Shown here in pieces: positions 45,051 through 52,619 of a stretch of DNA of 64,000 bases. This DNA is from Rheinheimera sp. SA_1 (GTDB taxonomy: Bacteria; Pseudomonadota; Gammaproteobacteria; Enterobacterales; Alteromonadaceae). The position numbers and the translations under genes are program-made. Position 1 is the stretch's first letter. Every line of letters begins with the position of its first letter. The notes under the pieces were generated by a model. The model saw only the letters and a list, made by a program, of their open reading frames with translations. It was not told the DNA's origin and did no database searches. Location: the NCBI RefSeq assembly GCF_001669775.1, contig NZ_LXWK01000011.1, positions 1,240,001-1,304,000 of the forward strand. The letters are read 5' to 3'.

Positions 45051-46193
45051 ATGTTGACCCTGATTGAACAACAGCTGATCCCGGATGTGACTAAAGCCAG
45101 TGCTGGTGATATCCCATCGTTCGAGCGGTTGATCCAGCGCTGCCGCCAGACTGTGACCGGCATTGCGCTAGCGATTGTCAAAGACTTAGACGCCAGCGAA
45201 GAAGTTGCGCAGCAAGTATTTATTCATGTCTGGCAACAGCTGGGCACTTTGCGCGAGCCGGCCAGTTTTCTGCCTTGGGTGCGGCAAATCACCCGCTATC
45301 GCGCTTACAACTACTTACGCGATAACCGAGTCAATCAACAGGTGGTTGGCGAAGAAGCTGAGTTGTTGCTGGCGCAGTTTGCCGATCCGACGGCTGAAGT
45401 GGCCGACAATTTACAACGGGATCAGCAAAACCTGCTGATCCAAAGCTTGATTGATGGTCTGCCGGAAGATAGCCGCGAAATCGTGCTGCTGTATTACCGC
45501 GAAGAACAGTCCAGCCAGCAAGTAGCGGAATTACTGGGGTTATCTGACGCCAATGTCCGTAAAAAACTGTCCAGAGTGCGGGAGTTGTTAAAAGACCAAC
45601 TGCTCAGCCGTTATGGCAACTTACTGCTGAGCACCGCACCGGGCATTGGTTTTAGCACCATGCTGGCGTCGCTGCTGGTGACGGCAAGTCCGCCCGCAGC
45701 AGCTGCCGGAGCCGCCTTTGCCGCTTCTGGTAGTAGTACTGCCAATGTCAGTTGGCTGGGTAAATTGGGATTGCTGCTCAGCGGCGCGATGATTGGCGCA
45801 CTGGCGGGCATCGCCGGCGTTTATTTTGGCATGCAGGCAGTCCTTAAAAACGCCAAGGATGAACCTGAACGTGTGGCGCTGCGGCGGATCCGCAATCAAA
45901 CCATCGCCTGGGTGGTATTTTCAGGAGTGTTGTTGACGCTGGGTTATGAAATGACCAGTAGCGCTTGGGGGCCATTAGGGGCTTTTGCGTTATTGTTAAT
46001 CGGATTGGTCTTCTTCAATTTACGCGTGGCGAAACTGATTGGTCCAAGGCTGGCAGAAGAAGCCCGGCAAGATCCCGCACTTGCCCGACGCCACTGTAAA
46101 AATAGAATCGGCGGTTTGATTGGTGCCGCTATAGGCTTTATCCTTGGCGCAACCGGCCTAATCTACAACATGTACGACATCGGCCGGTTATAG
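45051..46193 (+). CDS. ECF-like sigma factor fused to a C-terminal membrane domain
   Basis: 380 residues. Region 2 is about 24-95 (ERLIQRCRQTVTGIALAIV, DASEEVAQQVFIHVWQQLG, PWVRQITRYRAYNYLRD) and region 4 about 125-180 (LPEDSREIVLLYYREEQSS, QQVAELLGLSDANVRKKLSR). Both are typical sigma-70 family parts, and region 3 is missing as in ECF sigmas. After an Ala/Ser-rich linker come about four membrane helices: 236-262, 283-300, 307-325 and 352-374. A basic segment lies between the third and fourth. The membrane part could tether the sigma factor or act as a built-in anti-sigma. No separate anti-sigma gene follows. Confidence 0.88.
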   Translation: MLTLIEQQLIPDVTKASAGDIPSFERLIQRCRQTVTGIALAIVKDLDASEEVAQQVFIHVWQQLGTLREPASFLPWVRQITRYRAYNYLRDNRVNQQVVGEEAELLLAQFADPTAEVADNLQRDQQNLLIQSLIDGLPEDSREIVLLYYREEQSSQQVAELLGLSDANVRKKLSRVRELLKDQLLSRYGNLLLSTAPGIGFSTMLASLLVTASPPAAAAGAAFAASGSSTANVSWLGKLGLLLSGAMIGALAGIAGVYFGMQAVLKNAKDEPERVALRRIRNQTIAWVVFSGVLLTLGYEMTSSAWGPLGAFALLLIGLVFFNLRVAKLIGPRLAEEARQDPALARRHCKNRIGGLIGAAIGFILGATGLIYNMYDIGRL

Positions 46194-46202
46194 CTAATAA
46201 TT

Positions 46203-46255
46203 CGGGGTCAGAGTCAATTGTTAACAGATTCTGTTAACAATTGACTCTGACCCCG
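46203..46255. repeat. Palindromic repeat (GGGGTCAGAGTCAATTG family, copy 3)
   Basis: Arms 46203-46227 and 46231-46255 are perfect reverse complements around ATT. Identical to copy 1 through the core and TTAACAG. It lies between convergent genes ending at 46193 and 46266, 10 bp from each, and is the only candidate stop for both. Confidence 0.9.
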
Positions 46256-46265
46256 ATATTAACAA

Positions 46266-47627
46266 TCAGGCTTTACCGGCAAAGGGCCATAACCGGAATC
46301 GGCGTTTGCCGGTTTCGGCTGTTTCAGTGCTGGTTTCTGCAACTGCTGCATCATCCGGCTCTTGAGCCACCAAGGCCGACACATCCACCTGCACTTCATG
46401 TTTTAACCGCCATGGGCTTACTTTGCGCACTGGGGTGCTGGCCGCGGCTTCACCGGCCAAACCAAAGGCAAAAGCGGCAATGGGCGGGCCGAGAGTTTCA
46501 AACAAAGTCACAGCACCTAATACCACAGCCGCAATAATCGTTGCCTGCTCGGGTACCAGTTTGCCGCTGGTTTGTACTAAGCCAATCGCCAGACCGGCCA
46601 TTGGAATAAGCAGTAAACCAGTCGCCGATGCCTGTCGCCAGGGCTGCAGACCGAGGCGCAACGACACACTTACCGCCACCACTTTTACCAGGGATCGCGT
46701 CAGTACCAAAGCCAGGATCACCGGTGCATACTCAATCAGTTCTGCCAAATGCAAACTGGCACCAGCAAATACAAAGAGCACGATAAAAAACAGCTCAAAA
46801 GCGCTGCCAAATTCCATCGCCGACACCACCACATCCTGTTCGACACTGCGTACCACAATGCCCACAATCAACGGCGCGAACAACATCGACAGCTGCAATT
46901 GTTGGGCGAGGCCGAGCGTCAGCATCAGCGCACCAACCACCAGCGCCAGTTTATATTGCTCGGCTTTGGCGGTGCGGCTGATCACAAAATGCAGCCCCAA
47001 ACCTATCACCACCCCGAGTAAACCAGAGCCCAGCAGCAGATACAGAGGTTGCAAAATTACCTGTTGCCAACTGGCATTTTCATGCACCAGCATCGCCGGG
47101 ATCACCAGTGCAAACACCAGAAAAGACAACAAATTATTCAGCGCCACCAGCGTTTTAGCCGATTCAGTGACCGGACCTTTGGCACCAACTTCATGCGCCA
47201 CGTGCAGTAGTACCGCAGGCGACGAAGAAATTAAAATCGCACCAATGACGGCGGCAATCAGCGCCGAAAAACCTAAAAAATAACAGAGTGCAAACACCGC
47301 GCAGAAAGTTAACACGGACTCAATGATGGCGACTGCCACAATGCGTGGTGAACGGCGGATAAACCGTAAATCGAGGGAGGAGCCAAGCCGGTATAAAATC
47401 AGCGCCAGCGCAATATCGACCAGAATACGCGCTTCTTTTAAGGTGTCGTATTCCAGCAAACCTAAACCACTTGGCCCGACCAATAAACCAACCAGCATAA
47501 AACCGGTAATACTCGGCAACCAGGACCAGCGATGCGCCAGATAACCACCCAGCGCCCCCACGACTAACAACACGCCAAACGATAATAACGGCGTCATGTT
47601 CAAACCATGTTGTGGTAAAAAATCCAT
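46266..47627 (-). CDS. CPA2-family cation:proton antiporter (Kef-like)
   Basis: 453 residues from the ATG at 47627, which has GGAAG upstream; a GTG seven codons earlier is less likely. About 12-13 membrane helices form a Na+/H+ exchanger fold (SWLPSITGFMLVGLLVGPSGLGLL, ISSSPAVLLHVAHEVGA, LLSFLVFALVIPAMLV, FFIVLFVFAGASLHL). There is no TrkA-N domain of the kind seen in KefB/C; the C-terminal 60 residues are a short acidic tail ending RRFRLWPFAGKA. It exchanges K+ or Na+ for protons at the inner membrane. Next to a palindromic repeat at its 3' end. Confidence 0.88.
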   Translation of the reverse strand: MDFLPQHGLNMTPLLSFGVLLVVGALGGYLAHRWSWLPSITGFMLVGLLVGPSGLGLLEYDTLKEARILVDIALALILYRLGSSLDLRFIRRSPRIVAVAIIESVLTFCAVFALCYFLGFSALIAAVIGAILISSSPAVLLHVAHEVGAKGPVTESAKTLVALNNLLSFLVFALVIPAMLVHENASWQQVILQPLYLLLGSGLLGVVIGLGLHFVISRTAKAEQYKLALVVGALMLTLGLAQQLQLSMLFAPLIVGIVVRSVEQDVVVSAMEFGSAFELFFIVLFVFAGASLHLAELIEYAPVILALVLTRSLVKVVAVSVSLRLGLQPWRQASATGLLLIPMAGLAIGLVQTSGKLVPEQATIIAAVVLGAVTLFETLGPPIAAFAFGLAGEAAASTPVRKVSPWRLKHEVQVDVSALVAQEPDDAAVAETSTETAETGKRRFRLWPFAGKA

Positions 47628-47662
47628 CAAGCTTCCCAAAATAACCACAAGATGATGTCATC

Positions 47663-48514
47663 TTACGATGTTTTGGTAACAAACCGCAGCCTGAATTGAC
47701 CCCAGTCGCCGTATTGGAACTGAATATCCTCGTCAAACGGCAGATCCAGCACCCCGGCGTAAGAGCCGGTGATTACCGCCTGACCGGCCAGTAACTTGAT
47801 ATTGTTGGCCGACAAAAAGTTTACCAGCCAGTACAAACCAGCGCGCGGCTGTTGGTTTGGATGCATGGCGCTAAGGTGTTGCACCCGACCATCAGCGAAG
47901 GTTAGTTGCAGCAAAAACTGCTCACCGTTAAAGCCAGGCGCTGGCAGCATTTCCGGCCCCAAAAACAAGCCCTGATTAAACAGGCCATCCGCTAGCTGAT
48001 CAAAAAAACCGGCGCCGCTATCATGGCTAAAGCGACTTTGGATCAGCTCCAGTGCCAGATGCGTTGCGCCAATCGCGGCATCTATTTCCGCATCGCTATA
48101 AGGCTCGAGTCTTGGTGGTAAATCTTGGGCCAGCACAAAAGCCAGCTCAGGTTCCACCCGGGCTAAACCCTTCGATGCAGGAACTGTCGAAGGCCATAAC
48201 GTACACTGTTGAATATCAACAGTATTGTGATCAACGCGACCCACCGTCGACTGATACATTGGCGCCACCACTATTTTATCCGGCGTCGGTAACAAACATT
48301 TCCAGCCGGCTATTGGCTCGGCCATCTCCAGCGCAACCTGTTGTTGCAGCGCAAAAGCGTCATTGAGTGATTGTGGACGCAGCGTTTCTGCTAACAACGG
48401 CCCTGGTTGGCCTAGCTTGCGGCGTTTCGCCAGAATAACAGCAGCCTCTGGCAGCGAAGTTGTTGATAAAGAAGGTGCAGATAAAGTAGCTACCAAGTGG
48501 TTTTCTGGGGTCAT
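47663..48514 (-). CDS. 2-keto-4-pentenoate hydratase-like (fumarylacetoacetate hydrolase superfamily)
   Basis: 283 residues. The FAH-fold MhpD/DmpE-like plan is seen: NDAFALQQQVALEMAEPIAGWKC, RVEPELAFVLAQDLPP (metal glutamates), ATHLALELIQSRF and LLAGQAVITGSYAGVLDL. Hydratases of this group add water to 2-hydroxypenta-2,4-dienoate in aromatic meta-cleavage; the decarboxylase 4-oxalocrotonate decarboxylase is closely alike. No aromatic degradation genes are near, so the substrate is open. It is 35 bp from the antiporter gene on the same strand. Confidence 0.82.
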   Translation of the reverse strand: MTPENHLVATLSAPSLSTTSLPEAAVILAKRRKLGQPGPLLAETLRPQSLNDAFALQQQVALEMAEPIAGWKCLLPTPDKIVVAPMYQSTVGRVDHNTVDIQQCTLWPSTVPASKGLARVEPELAFVLAQDLPPRLEPYSDAEIDAAIGATHLALELIQSRFSHDSGAGFFDQLADGLFNQGLFLGPEMLPAPGFNGEQFLLQLTFADGRVQHLSAMHPNQQPRAGLYWLVNFLSANNIKLLAGQAVITGSYAGVLDLPFDEDIQFQYGDWGQFRLRFVTKTS

Positions 48515-48685
48515 AATTACATTACCAGGTGATGCAGTTTGTGCTGGATGCTACTGTAACATGCCGCAACCTTCTGCCAAGCACAGAGCTTTTGATTGCA
48601 CCAGATACGGATGATTTTTGTCTTGCCAGCCTGCTGTTACTTTGGCTTACTGGAGATTGGAATTGTGCAACTGCATGGAAAACCA

Positions 48686-49063
48686 ATGCTCAAACAACCC
48701 TTTACATCAAAACTCTCAGTACACTGCACATTAAAAACTAAGCAATATCCAATATCATCGTTGCTAGTCGTGCTGTCGGCCATATTAACTTTTGGCTGTA
48801 CCGCCGAAGCCGATATCCAGGCCGGAAAATTGGCCGCAATACAATGCCAGGCTTGTCATGGCAAAGATGGCATCGGTATCACACCCCAAACGCCGAACCT
48901 GGCCGGGCAAAAAGAGTTGTATCTTAGTACGCAGTTAGTGGCTTATCGCAGCGGTAGCCGCAAAAACAGTATCATGTCGCCACTGGCCAAGCCGTTATCG
49001 GATGAAGATATTGCCAATCTCGCGGCCTACTTCGCTAGTTTGCCGGCAGCCGGAAGCCGCTGA
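48686..49063 (+). CDS. Class I c-type cytochrome, small exported (lipoprotein-like)
   Basis: 125 residues from the ATG at 48686 (GGAAAA seven bases upstream); upstream in-frame starts would add a non-conserved stretch. A membrane helix (ISSLLVVLSAILTFGC) ends in a cysteine at 38, a weak lipobox, so lipid anchoring is possible. The heme site is CQACH at 54-58 and the axial methionine is in SIMSPLAK. Layout and length match single-heme cytochrome c553/c5-type proteins (PNLAGQKELYLSTQLVAYRSG). It would carry electrons in the periplasm to a terminal oxidase or reductase. Confidence 0.9.
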   Translation: MLKQPFTSKLSVHCTLKTKQYPISSLLVVLSAILTFGCTAEADIQAGKLAAIQCQACHGKDGIGITPQTPNLAGQKELYLSTQLVAYRSGSRKNSIMSPLAKPLSDEDIANLAAYFASLPAAGSR

Positions 49064-49119
49064 TCCAGTTGGAAATCTGATTGACAGTGTTCAGCCAACT
49101 CAGTACCTTAAGCGCCATT

Positions 49120-49193
49120 GCGGGTGTCGTATAATGGTAATACCCGAGCTTCCCAAGCTCGTGCCGTGGGTTCGATTCCCATCACCCGCTCCA
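49120..49193 (+). tRNA. tRNA-Gly (anticodon CCC)
   Basis: A full cloverleaf: acceptor GCGGGTG (49120-49126) pairs with CACCCGC (49183-49189), discriminator T190 and an encoded CCA (49191-49193). The anticodon stem CGAGC pairs with GCTCG around loop TTCCCAA, giving anticodon CCC at 49152-49154. The T arm has TTCGATT. It reads GGG codons and resembles E. coli glyU. The tRNA starts 56 bp after the cytochrome stop and stands alone. Confidence 0.96.
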
Positions 49194-49585
49194 CTTCTGA
49201 GTCAAATCTCTCACATGTTTGAGTACACGCGCGCCATTATCCGGATGAGTTTCTGACCTGATGGCGGACTACCGCTGACGCGGCGAGTCGCGCCCTACTG
49301 TGGAACAGCAAATGGATCTTAGGGCTTCACTCACCATGTCAGGTGCACCGCAATTTGATACCTCGCTATATTTACCCATTTTTCACAGAATATCGACGCA
49401 ACGCTGACATCGGCCGCAAAGCTGTTGCCTTTATGAGGTGGCTGTTTTACTGCTGGAATCGAAAATAATGCCAAGCTGGTCAATGCTGGCTGAATTGCTG
49501 CCGGAATTTGCATTCAGGCGGATCAGCAGCAAGCACCAGACTTAGACGAAAAACAAAAAAACATCAACCCCAGGAAATGTCAGTT
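49194..49585. other. Intergenic region after tRNA-Gly (392 bp)
   Basis: It holds the degenerate paired repeat at 49263-49357 and then the promoter region of the M28 peptidase gene. I see no integrase, attachment-site duplication of the tRNA 3' end or other gene. The ribosome site AGGA for the peptidase lies ten bases before its ATG at 49586. Confidence 0.5.
49263..49357. repeat. Paired inverted-repeat element (GTAGGGCG family, copy 2)
   Basis: The left arm 49263-49298 (GACTACCGCTGACGCGG ... GCGCCCTAC) is the reverse complement, with few changes, of the right arm of copy 1 at 1288-1325. The right arm (49321-49357) begins AGGGCTTCACTCACC and is decayed. It starts 70 bp past the tRNA-Gly gene. 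Confidence 0.7.
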
Positions 49586-51265
49586 ATGAAGCGTTTGCTT
49601 GTTCCCGCTCTGTTATGTTCGCCTGTAGCAATGGCTGCGGCCGATTTGGACATGGCGAATAAAATTCGCCATGAAGGTTTTCACCAGTCGCAAGTGATGC
49701 ACACTTTAGAGCATCTGACCGACAACATTGGCCCCAGGTTGACCGCATCACCGCAAATGGTGAAAGCGAATCACTGGACACTCAAACAGTTACAAGACTG
49801 GGGTCTGAAAAACGGCCAGCTGCATCCGTTTGAATTTGGTCGTGGCTGGAGCAGCGAATCCGCCAGCATTACCTTAGCTGGACCACGTCAGCAATCGCTG
49901 CACGGTATTCCGGTGGCCTGGACCCCCGGCACCAACGGCGTGGTCAGCGGCGATGTGATGATGTTTGACGTCAACACTGTCAGCGATTTAGCGCAATACG
50001 CCGGTAAATTAAAAGGCAAAATTCTGTTGATGGGTGAAGATTTAAAAATCGAACCACCAAAAACAGTAATATTTGAACGATTAAGTGCAAAAACCCTCGG
50101 CGATTTAAAAGACTATGAACCAGGCGCCCGCGCCAGTTATCAGTCGTTTATGACCAATGCCCTGCGCGATAGCCGGATGCAAAGTTACAAGTTTAATCAG
50201 GCGTTAAGTGCGTTTTTAGAAAAAGAACAAGTAGCCGGCGTTATTTACCGCAGCAGCCGTCAGGGCGGTTTGGTGCGGGTGTTTGGGAAGTCGCACAAAC
50301 AAGGCGAAACCTTTCCGGTTCCGGCCATCATCATCGAACAGGAAGATTACAGCCTGCTGACCCGGATGCTGGATCGCAAAGAACAACCAAAACTGGATTT
50401 GGATATTAAAGCCCGCTTCCACGACGATGATATGAAATCGTACAACACTATCGCCGAAATTCCGGGAACCGACAAAAACGCTGAAGTGGTGATGGTCGGT
50501 GGCCACCTCGATTCATGGCATGCCAGCGATGGTGCGGTCGATAACGGCGCCGGTGTGGCCGTGGCGATGGAAGCGGTACGGATTTTATCCAAACTGAATG
50601 TGAAGCCAAAACGCACCATCCGGATTGCGTTGTGGTCCGGTGAAGAGCAAGGTTTATATGGCTCGCGCGCTTATGTCGACGAGTTTTTTGCCACCCGGCC
50701 TGAACCCAAAGATCCGGCCGAAAAAGCGCTGCCACGCTATTTGTGGTCAAGCCCGGGCTGGCCAATTCAGCCAAAAGCAGCCTACGACAAACTGTCGGTG
50801 TACTTTAACATGGACAACGGCAGCGGCCGCTTCCGTGGCATCTATACCGAAGGCAACATTGCCGCCAAACCGATGCTTTCCGACTGGTTTGGCCCGTACA
50901 GCGACTTAAGCACCGGCACTATTTCGCCATTATCGACTGGCGGCACCGACCACGAATCCTTCGATGACGTCGGTTTACCTGGCTTCCAGTTTATTCAGGA
51001 TCCACTGGATTACAGCACCCGCCTGCACCACACCCACATCGATTCGATTGATCACGTGATTGAAGACGATTTAAAGCAGGCGTCGGTGATTATGGCGGGC
51101 TTCCTGTACGAAGCAGCGATGGCCGATAAAAAGCTGCCACGTAAACCAATGCCAACAGCTCCTTCTGAAGTGCAACAACAACGTCTTGATCTGGAAACAG
51201 AAAAAGAACGCCGCACCCGCGAGCTGGAAGGGAAAAAAGCGTTGGAAACCAAGGTGGTGTACTAA
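49586..51265 (+). CDS. Exported M28 metallopeptidase (aminopeptidase/carboxypeptidase Q-like)
   Basis: 559 residues from the ATG at 49586 (AGGA ten bases upstream). Signal peptide MKRLLVPALLCSPVAMAAAD. A PA-type insert lies between the N-terminal part and the catalytic domain. Zinc ligands and catalytic residues are seen in VGGHLDSWHASDGAVDNGAGV, WSGEEQGLYGS and HHTHIDSIDHV. The C-terminus is a charged coiled coil (QQQRLDLETEKERRTRELEG). It trims dipeptides or amino-terminal residues outside the cytoplasm. A terminator follows at 51315. A second M28 gene lies at the right edge of the window. Confidence 0.92.
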   Translation: MKRLLVPALLCSPVAMAAADLDMANKIRHEGFHQSQVMHTLEHLTDNIGPRLTASPQMVKANHWTLKQLQDWGLKNGQLHPFEFGRGWSSESASITLAGPRQQSLHGIPVAWTPGTNGVVSGDVMMFDVNTVSDLAQYAGKLKGKILLMGEDLKIEPPKTVIFERLSAKTLGDLKDYEPGARASYQSFMTNALRDSRMQSYKFNQALSAFLEKEQVAGVIYRSSRQGGLVRVFGKSHKQGETFPVPAIIIEQEDYSLLTRMLDRKEQPKLDLDIKARFHDDDMKSYNTIAEIPGTDKNAEVVMVGGHLDSWHASDGAVDNGAGVAVAMEAVRILSKLNVKPKRTIRIALWSGEEQGLYGSRAYVDEFFATRPEPKDPAEKALPRYLWSSPGWPIQPKAAYDKLSVYFNMDNGSGRFRGIYTEGNIAAKPMLSDWFGPYSDLSTGTISPLSTGGTDHESFDDVGLPGFQFIQDPLDYSTRLHHTHIDSIDHVIEDDLKQASVIMAGFLYEAAMADKKLPRKPMPTAPSEVQQQRLDLETEKERRTRELEGKKALETKVVY

Positions 51266-51314
51266 GTATCAAACTCAGGCGAAGTATTTTCGTCCAGTGT
51301 TGCTGAACAATGAC

Positions 51315-51337
51315 AAGTCCGCTTCGGCGGACTTTTT
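51315..51337 (+). terminator. Rho-independent terminator after the M28 peptidase
   Basis: AAGTCCGC (51315-51322), a TTCG tetraloop (51323-51326), then GCGGACTT (51327-51334) followed by TTT. The stem is perfect and the UUCG loop is very stable. It lies 50 bp past the stop of the peptidase gene. Confidence 0.92.
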
Positions 51338-51421
51338 ATGTCCAGGGACGGACGGTATAACGAAAATGCCGGGAGCATTTTTCCGTCGATGGGCGGTATA
51401 ACGACAGATGAATCGACAGGA

Positions 51422-51772
51422 TCAACGCATAATCTTTGCTAAAGCTTTACCCTTGGCCAATTCATCAATCAATTTATCCAGATACCGCACTTTTTGCACC
51501 AACGGATCTTCGATATCTTCCACCCGAATGCCGCAAATGGTGCCTTTAATCAACGTACTATGGGGATGAATAGCGGGTGCTTCGGCAAAAAAGGTTTCGA
51601 AGTCGTGTTCTTGGGTTATTTGCTGCGCTAAGTCGGCCGGACTATAACCCGTCAACCAGCAAATCAGCTGATCCACCTCGTCGCGTGTACGATTTTTACG
51701 CTCGGCTTTTTGCACGTACATTGGATACACTTTGGCAAAAATGAGTTTTGGGATGCGGTAATCGTTTTTCAC
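51422..51772 (-). CDS. DUF2200 family protein
   Basis: 116 residues from a GTG start with AGGAGG four bases upstream. The family features are visible: IPKLIFAKVYPMYVQKAERKNRTRDEVDQLICWLTGY and FFAEAPAIHPHSTLIKGTICGIRVEDIEDPLVQKVRYLDKLIDELAKG. It is a small cytoplasmic protein; the function of DUF2200 is unknown. It faces the terminator at 51315 and follows the nitroreductase gene by 75 bp on the same strand. Confidence 0.9.
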   Translation of the reverse strand: MKNDYRIPKLIFAKVYPMYVQKAERKNRTRDEVDQLICWLTGYSPADLAQQITQEHDFETFFAEAPAIHPHSTLIKGTICGIRVEDIEDPLVQKVRYLDKLIDELAKGKALAKIMR

Positions 51773-51847
51773 AAGGCCTCCTGCCAGGAGAAGTCAGGCT
51801 GCTGGTTCGCTTGAGAACCATGCAGCCATCATGCACTATTGGGTAGA

Positions 51848-52483
51848 TTAGCGGCGAATCACAAAATCTTCAGTGCTGCGACGTACTTTCGCCAGGTTGA
51901 CTAACCAGTCGCCTTCGCTGGCGCGGTAGCCTAATGGCAGCAACAAGACTGAACGCAGGCCCAGTGCCGACAAATTCAGGATAGCATCAACTTTTTCTGG
52001 TTCAAACCCTTCCATTGGTGTGCTGTCGACACCTTCGGCGGCAGCGGTGATCAGCGCACTGCCAAGGCCGATATAAGCCTGACGGGCGGCATGCTGGAAG
52101 TTCTCTTCCGGTGTGCGTTGAGGGTAAATACTCAGCAGCTGCTGCCGGTACGCTTCCCAACCTTCATTTTTCAAACCACGTTGCTCGTTAACCAAATCAA
52201 ACATCATATTGATGCGCTCGGCGCTGTAATTATCCCAGGCAGCGAATACCAACAAGTGCGAACAATCGGTGACCTGACTTTGGCCCCAGGATACCGGACG
52301 AATTTGTGCTTTGATTTGTGGATCGGTGATAACTAACACCTGGTATGGCTGCAAACCGCTGGAACTGGCACTTAAGCGGATAGATTCCAGAATGGTTGCC
52401 AGTTTGTTTTCTGGCACTACTTTGGCTGGATCCATTTTTTTAGCGGCATAACGCCAGGATAATAAAGATAAAATATCGGACAT
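51848..52483 (-). CDS. NAD(P)H-dependent nitroreductase family flavoprotein
   Basis: 211 residues, NfsB-like fold. FMN-contact features: the opening RYAAKKMDP, SASSSGLQPYQVLVI, AARQAYIGLGSALITAAAEGVDSTPMEGFEP and LPLGYRASEGDWL. Homologues reduce nitro groups or quinones with NAD(P)H. The palindrome ATTGTAC-N6-GTACAAT lies 42 bp upstream (52525-52544) and is a likely operator, so it is probably inducible by a redox or electrophile-sensing regulator, though no regulator gene is adjacent. Confidence 0.9.
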   Translation of the reverse strand: MSDILSLLSWRYAAKKMDPAKVVPENKLATILESIRLSASSSGLQPYQVLVITDPQIKAQIRPVSWGQSQVTDCSHLLVFAAWDNYSAERINMMFDLVNEQRGLKNEGWEAYRQQLLSIYPQRTPEENFQHAARQAYIGLGSALITAAAEGVDSTPMEGFEPEKVDAILNLSALGLRSVLLLPLGYRASEGDWLVNLAKVRRSTEDFVIRR

Positions 52484-52524
52484 GGCTGACTTCCTATGGG
52501 AACAGAAAGGAGCAGCTTACCACT

Positions 52525-52544
52525 ATTGTACTGAACGGTACAAT
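52525..52544. promoter_or_regulatory. Palindromic operator ATTGTAC-N6-GTACAAT
   Basis: Seven-base half sites at 52525-52531 and 52538-52544 pair perfectly around TGAACG. The site stands 42 bp upstream of the nitroreductase ATG. GTAC-N6-GTAC-type sites are bound by HxlR- and TetR-like repressors of oxidoreductases; that link is inference. Confidence 0.65.
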
Positions 52545-52619
52545 AACTGAAAGTGAAACAACCGCACAAAAAATTCTAACTGGCCGGCGGCTATTGATTT
52601 CAACCGCCAGCGATGTCCA

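Noticed and set aside
46241-46537. Plus-strand open frame beginning MTLTPILT
   Set aside because: It starts inside the palindromic repeat and then runs antisense through the antiporter gene; no family features.
49120-49357. Genomic island attachment at tRNA-Gly
   Set aside because: No integrase and no direct repeat of the tRNA 3' end; the sequence after it is a short dispersed repeat and ordinary genes.
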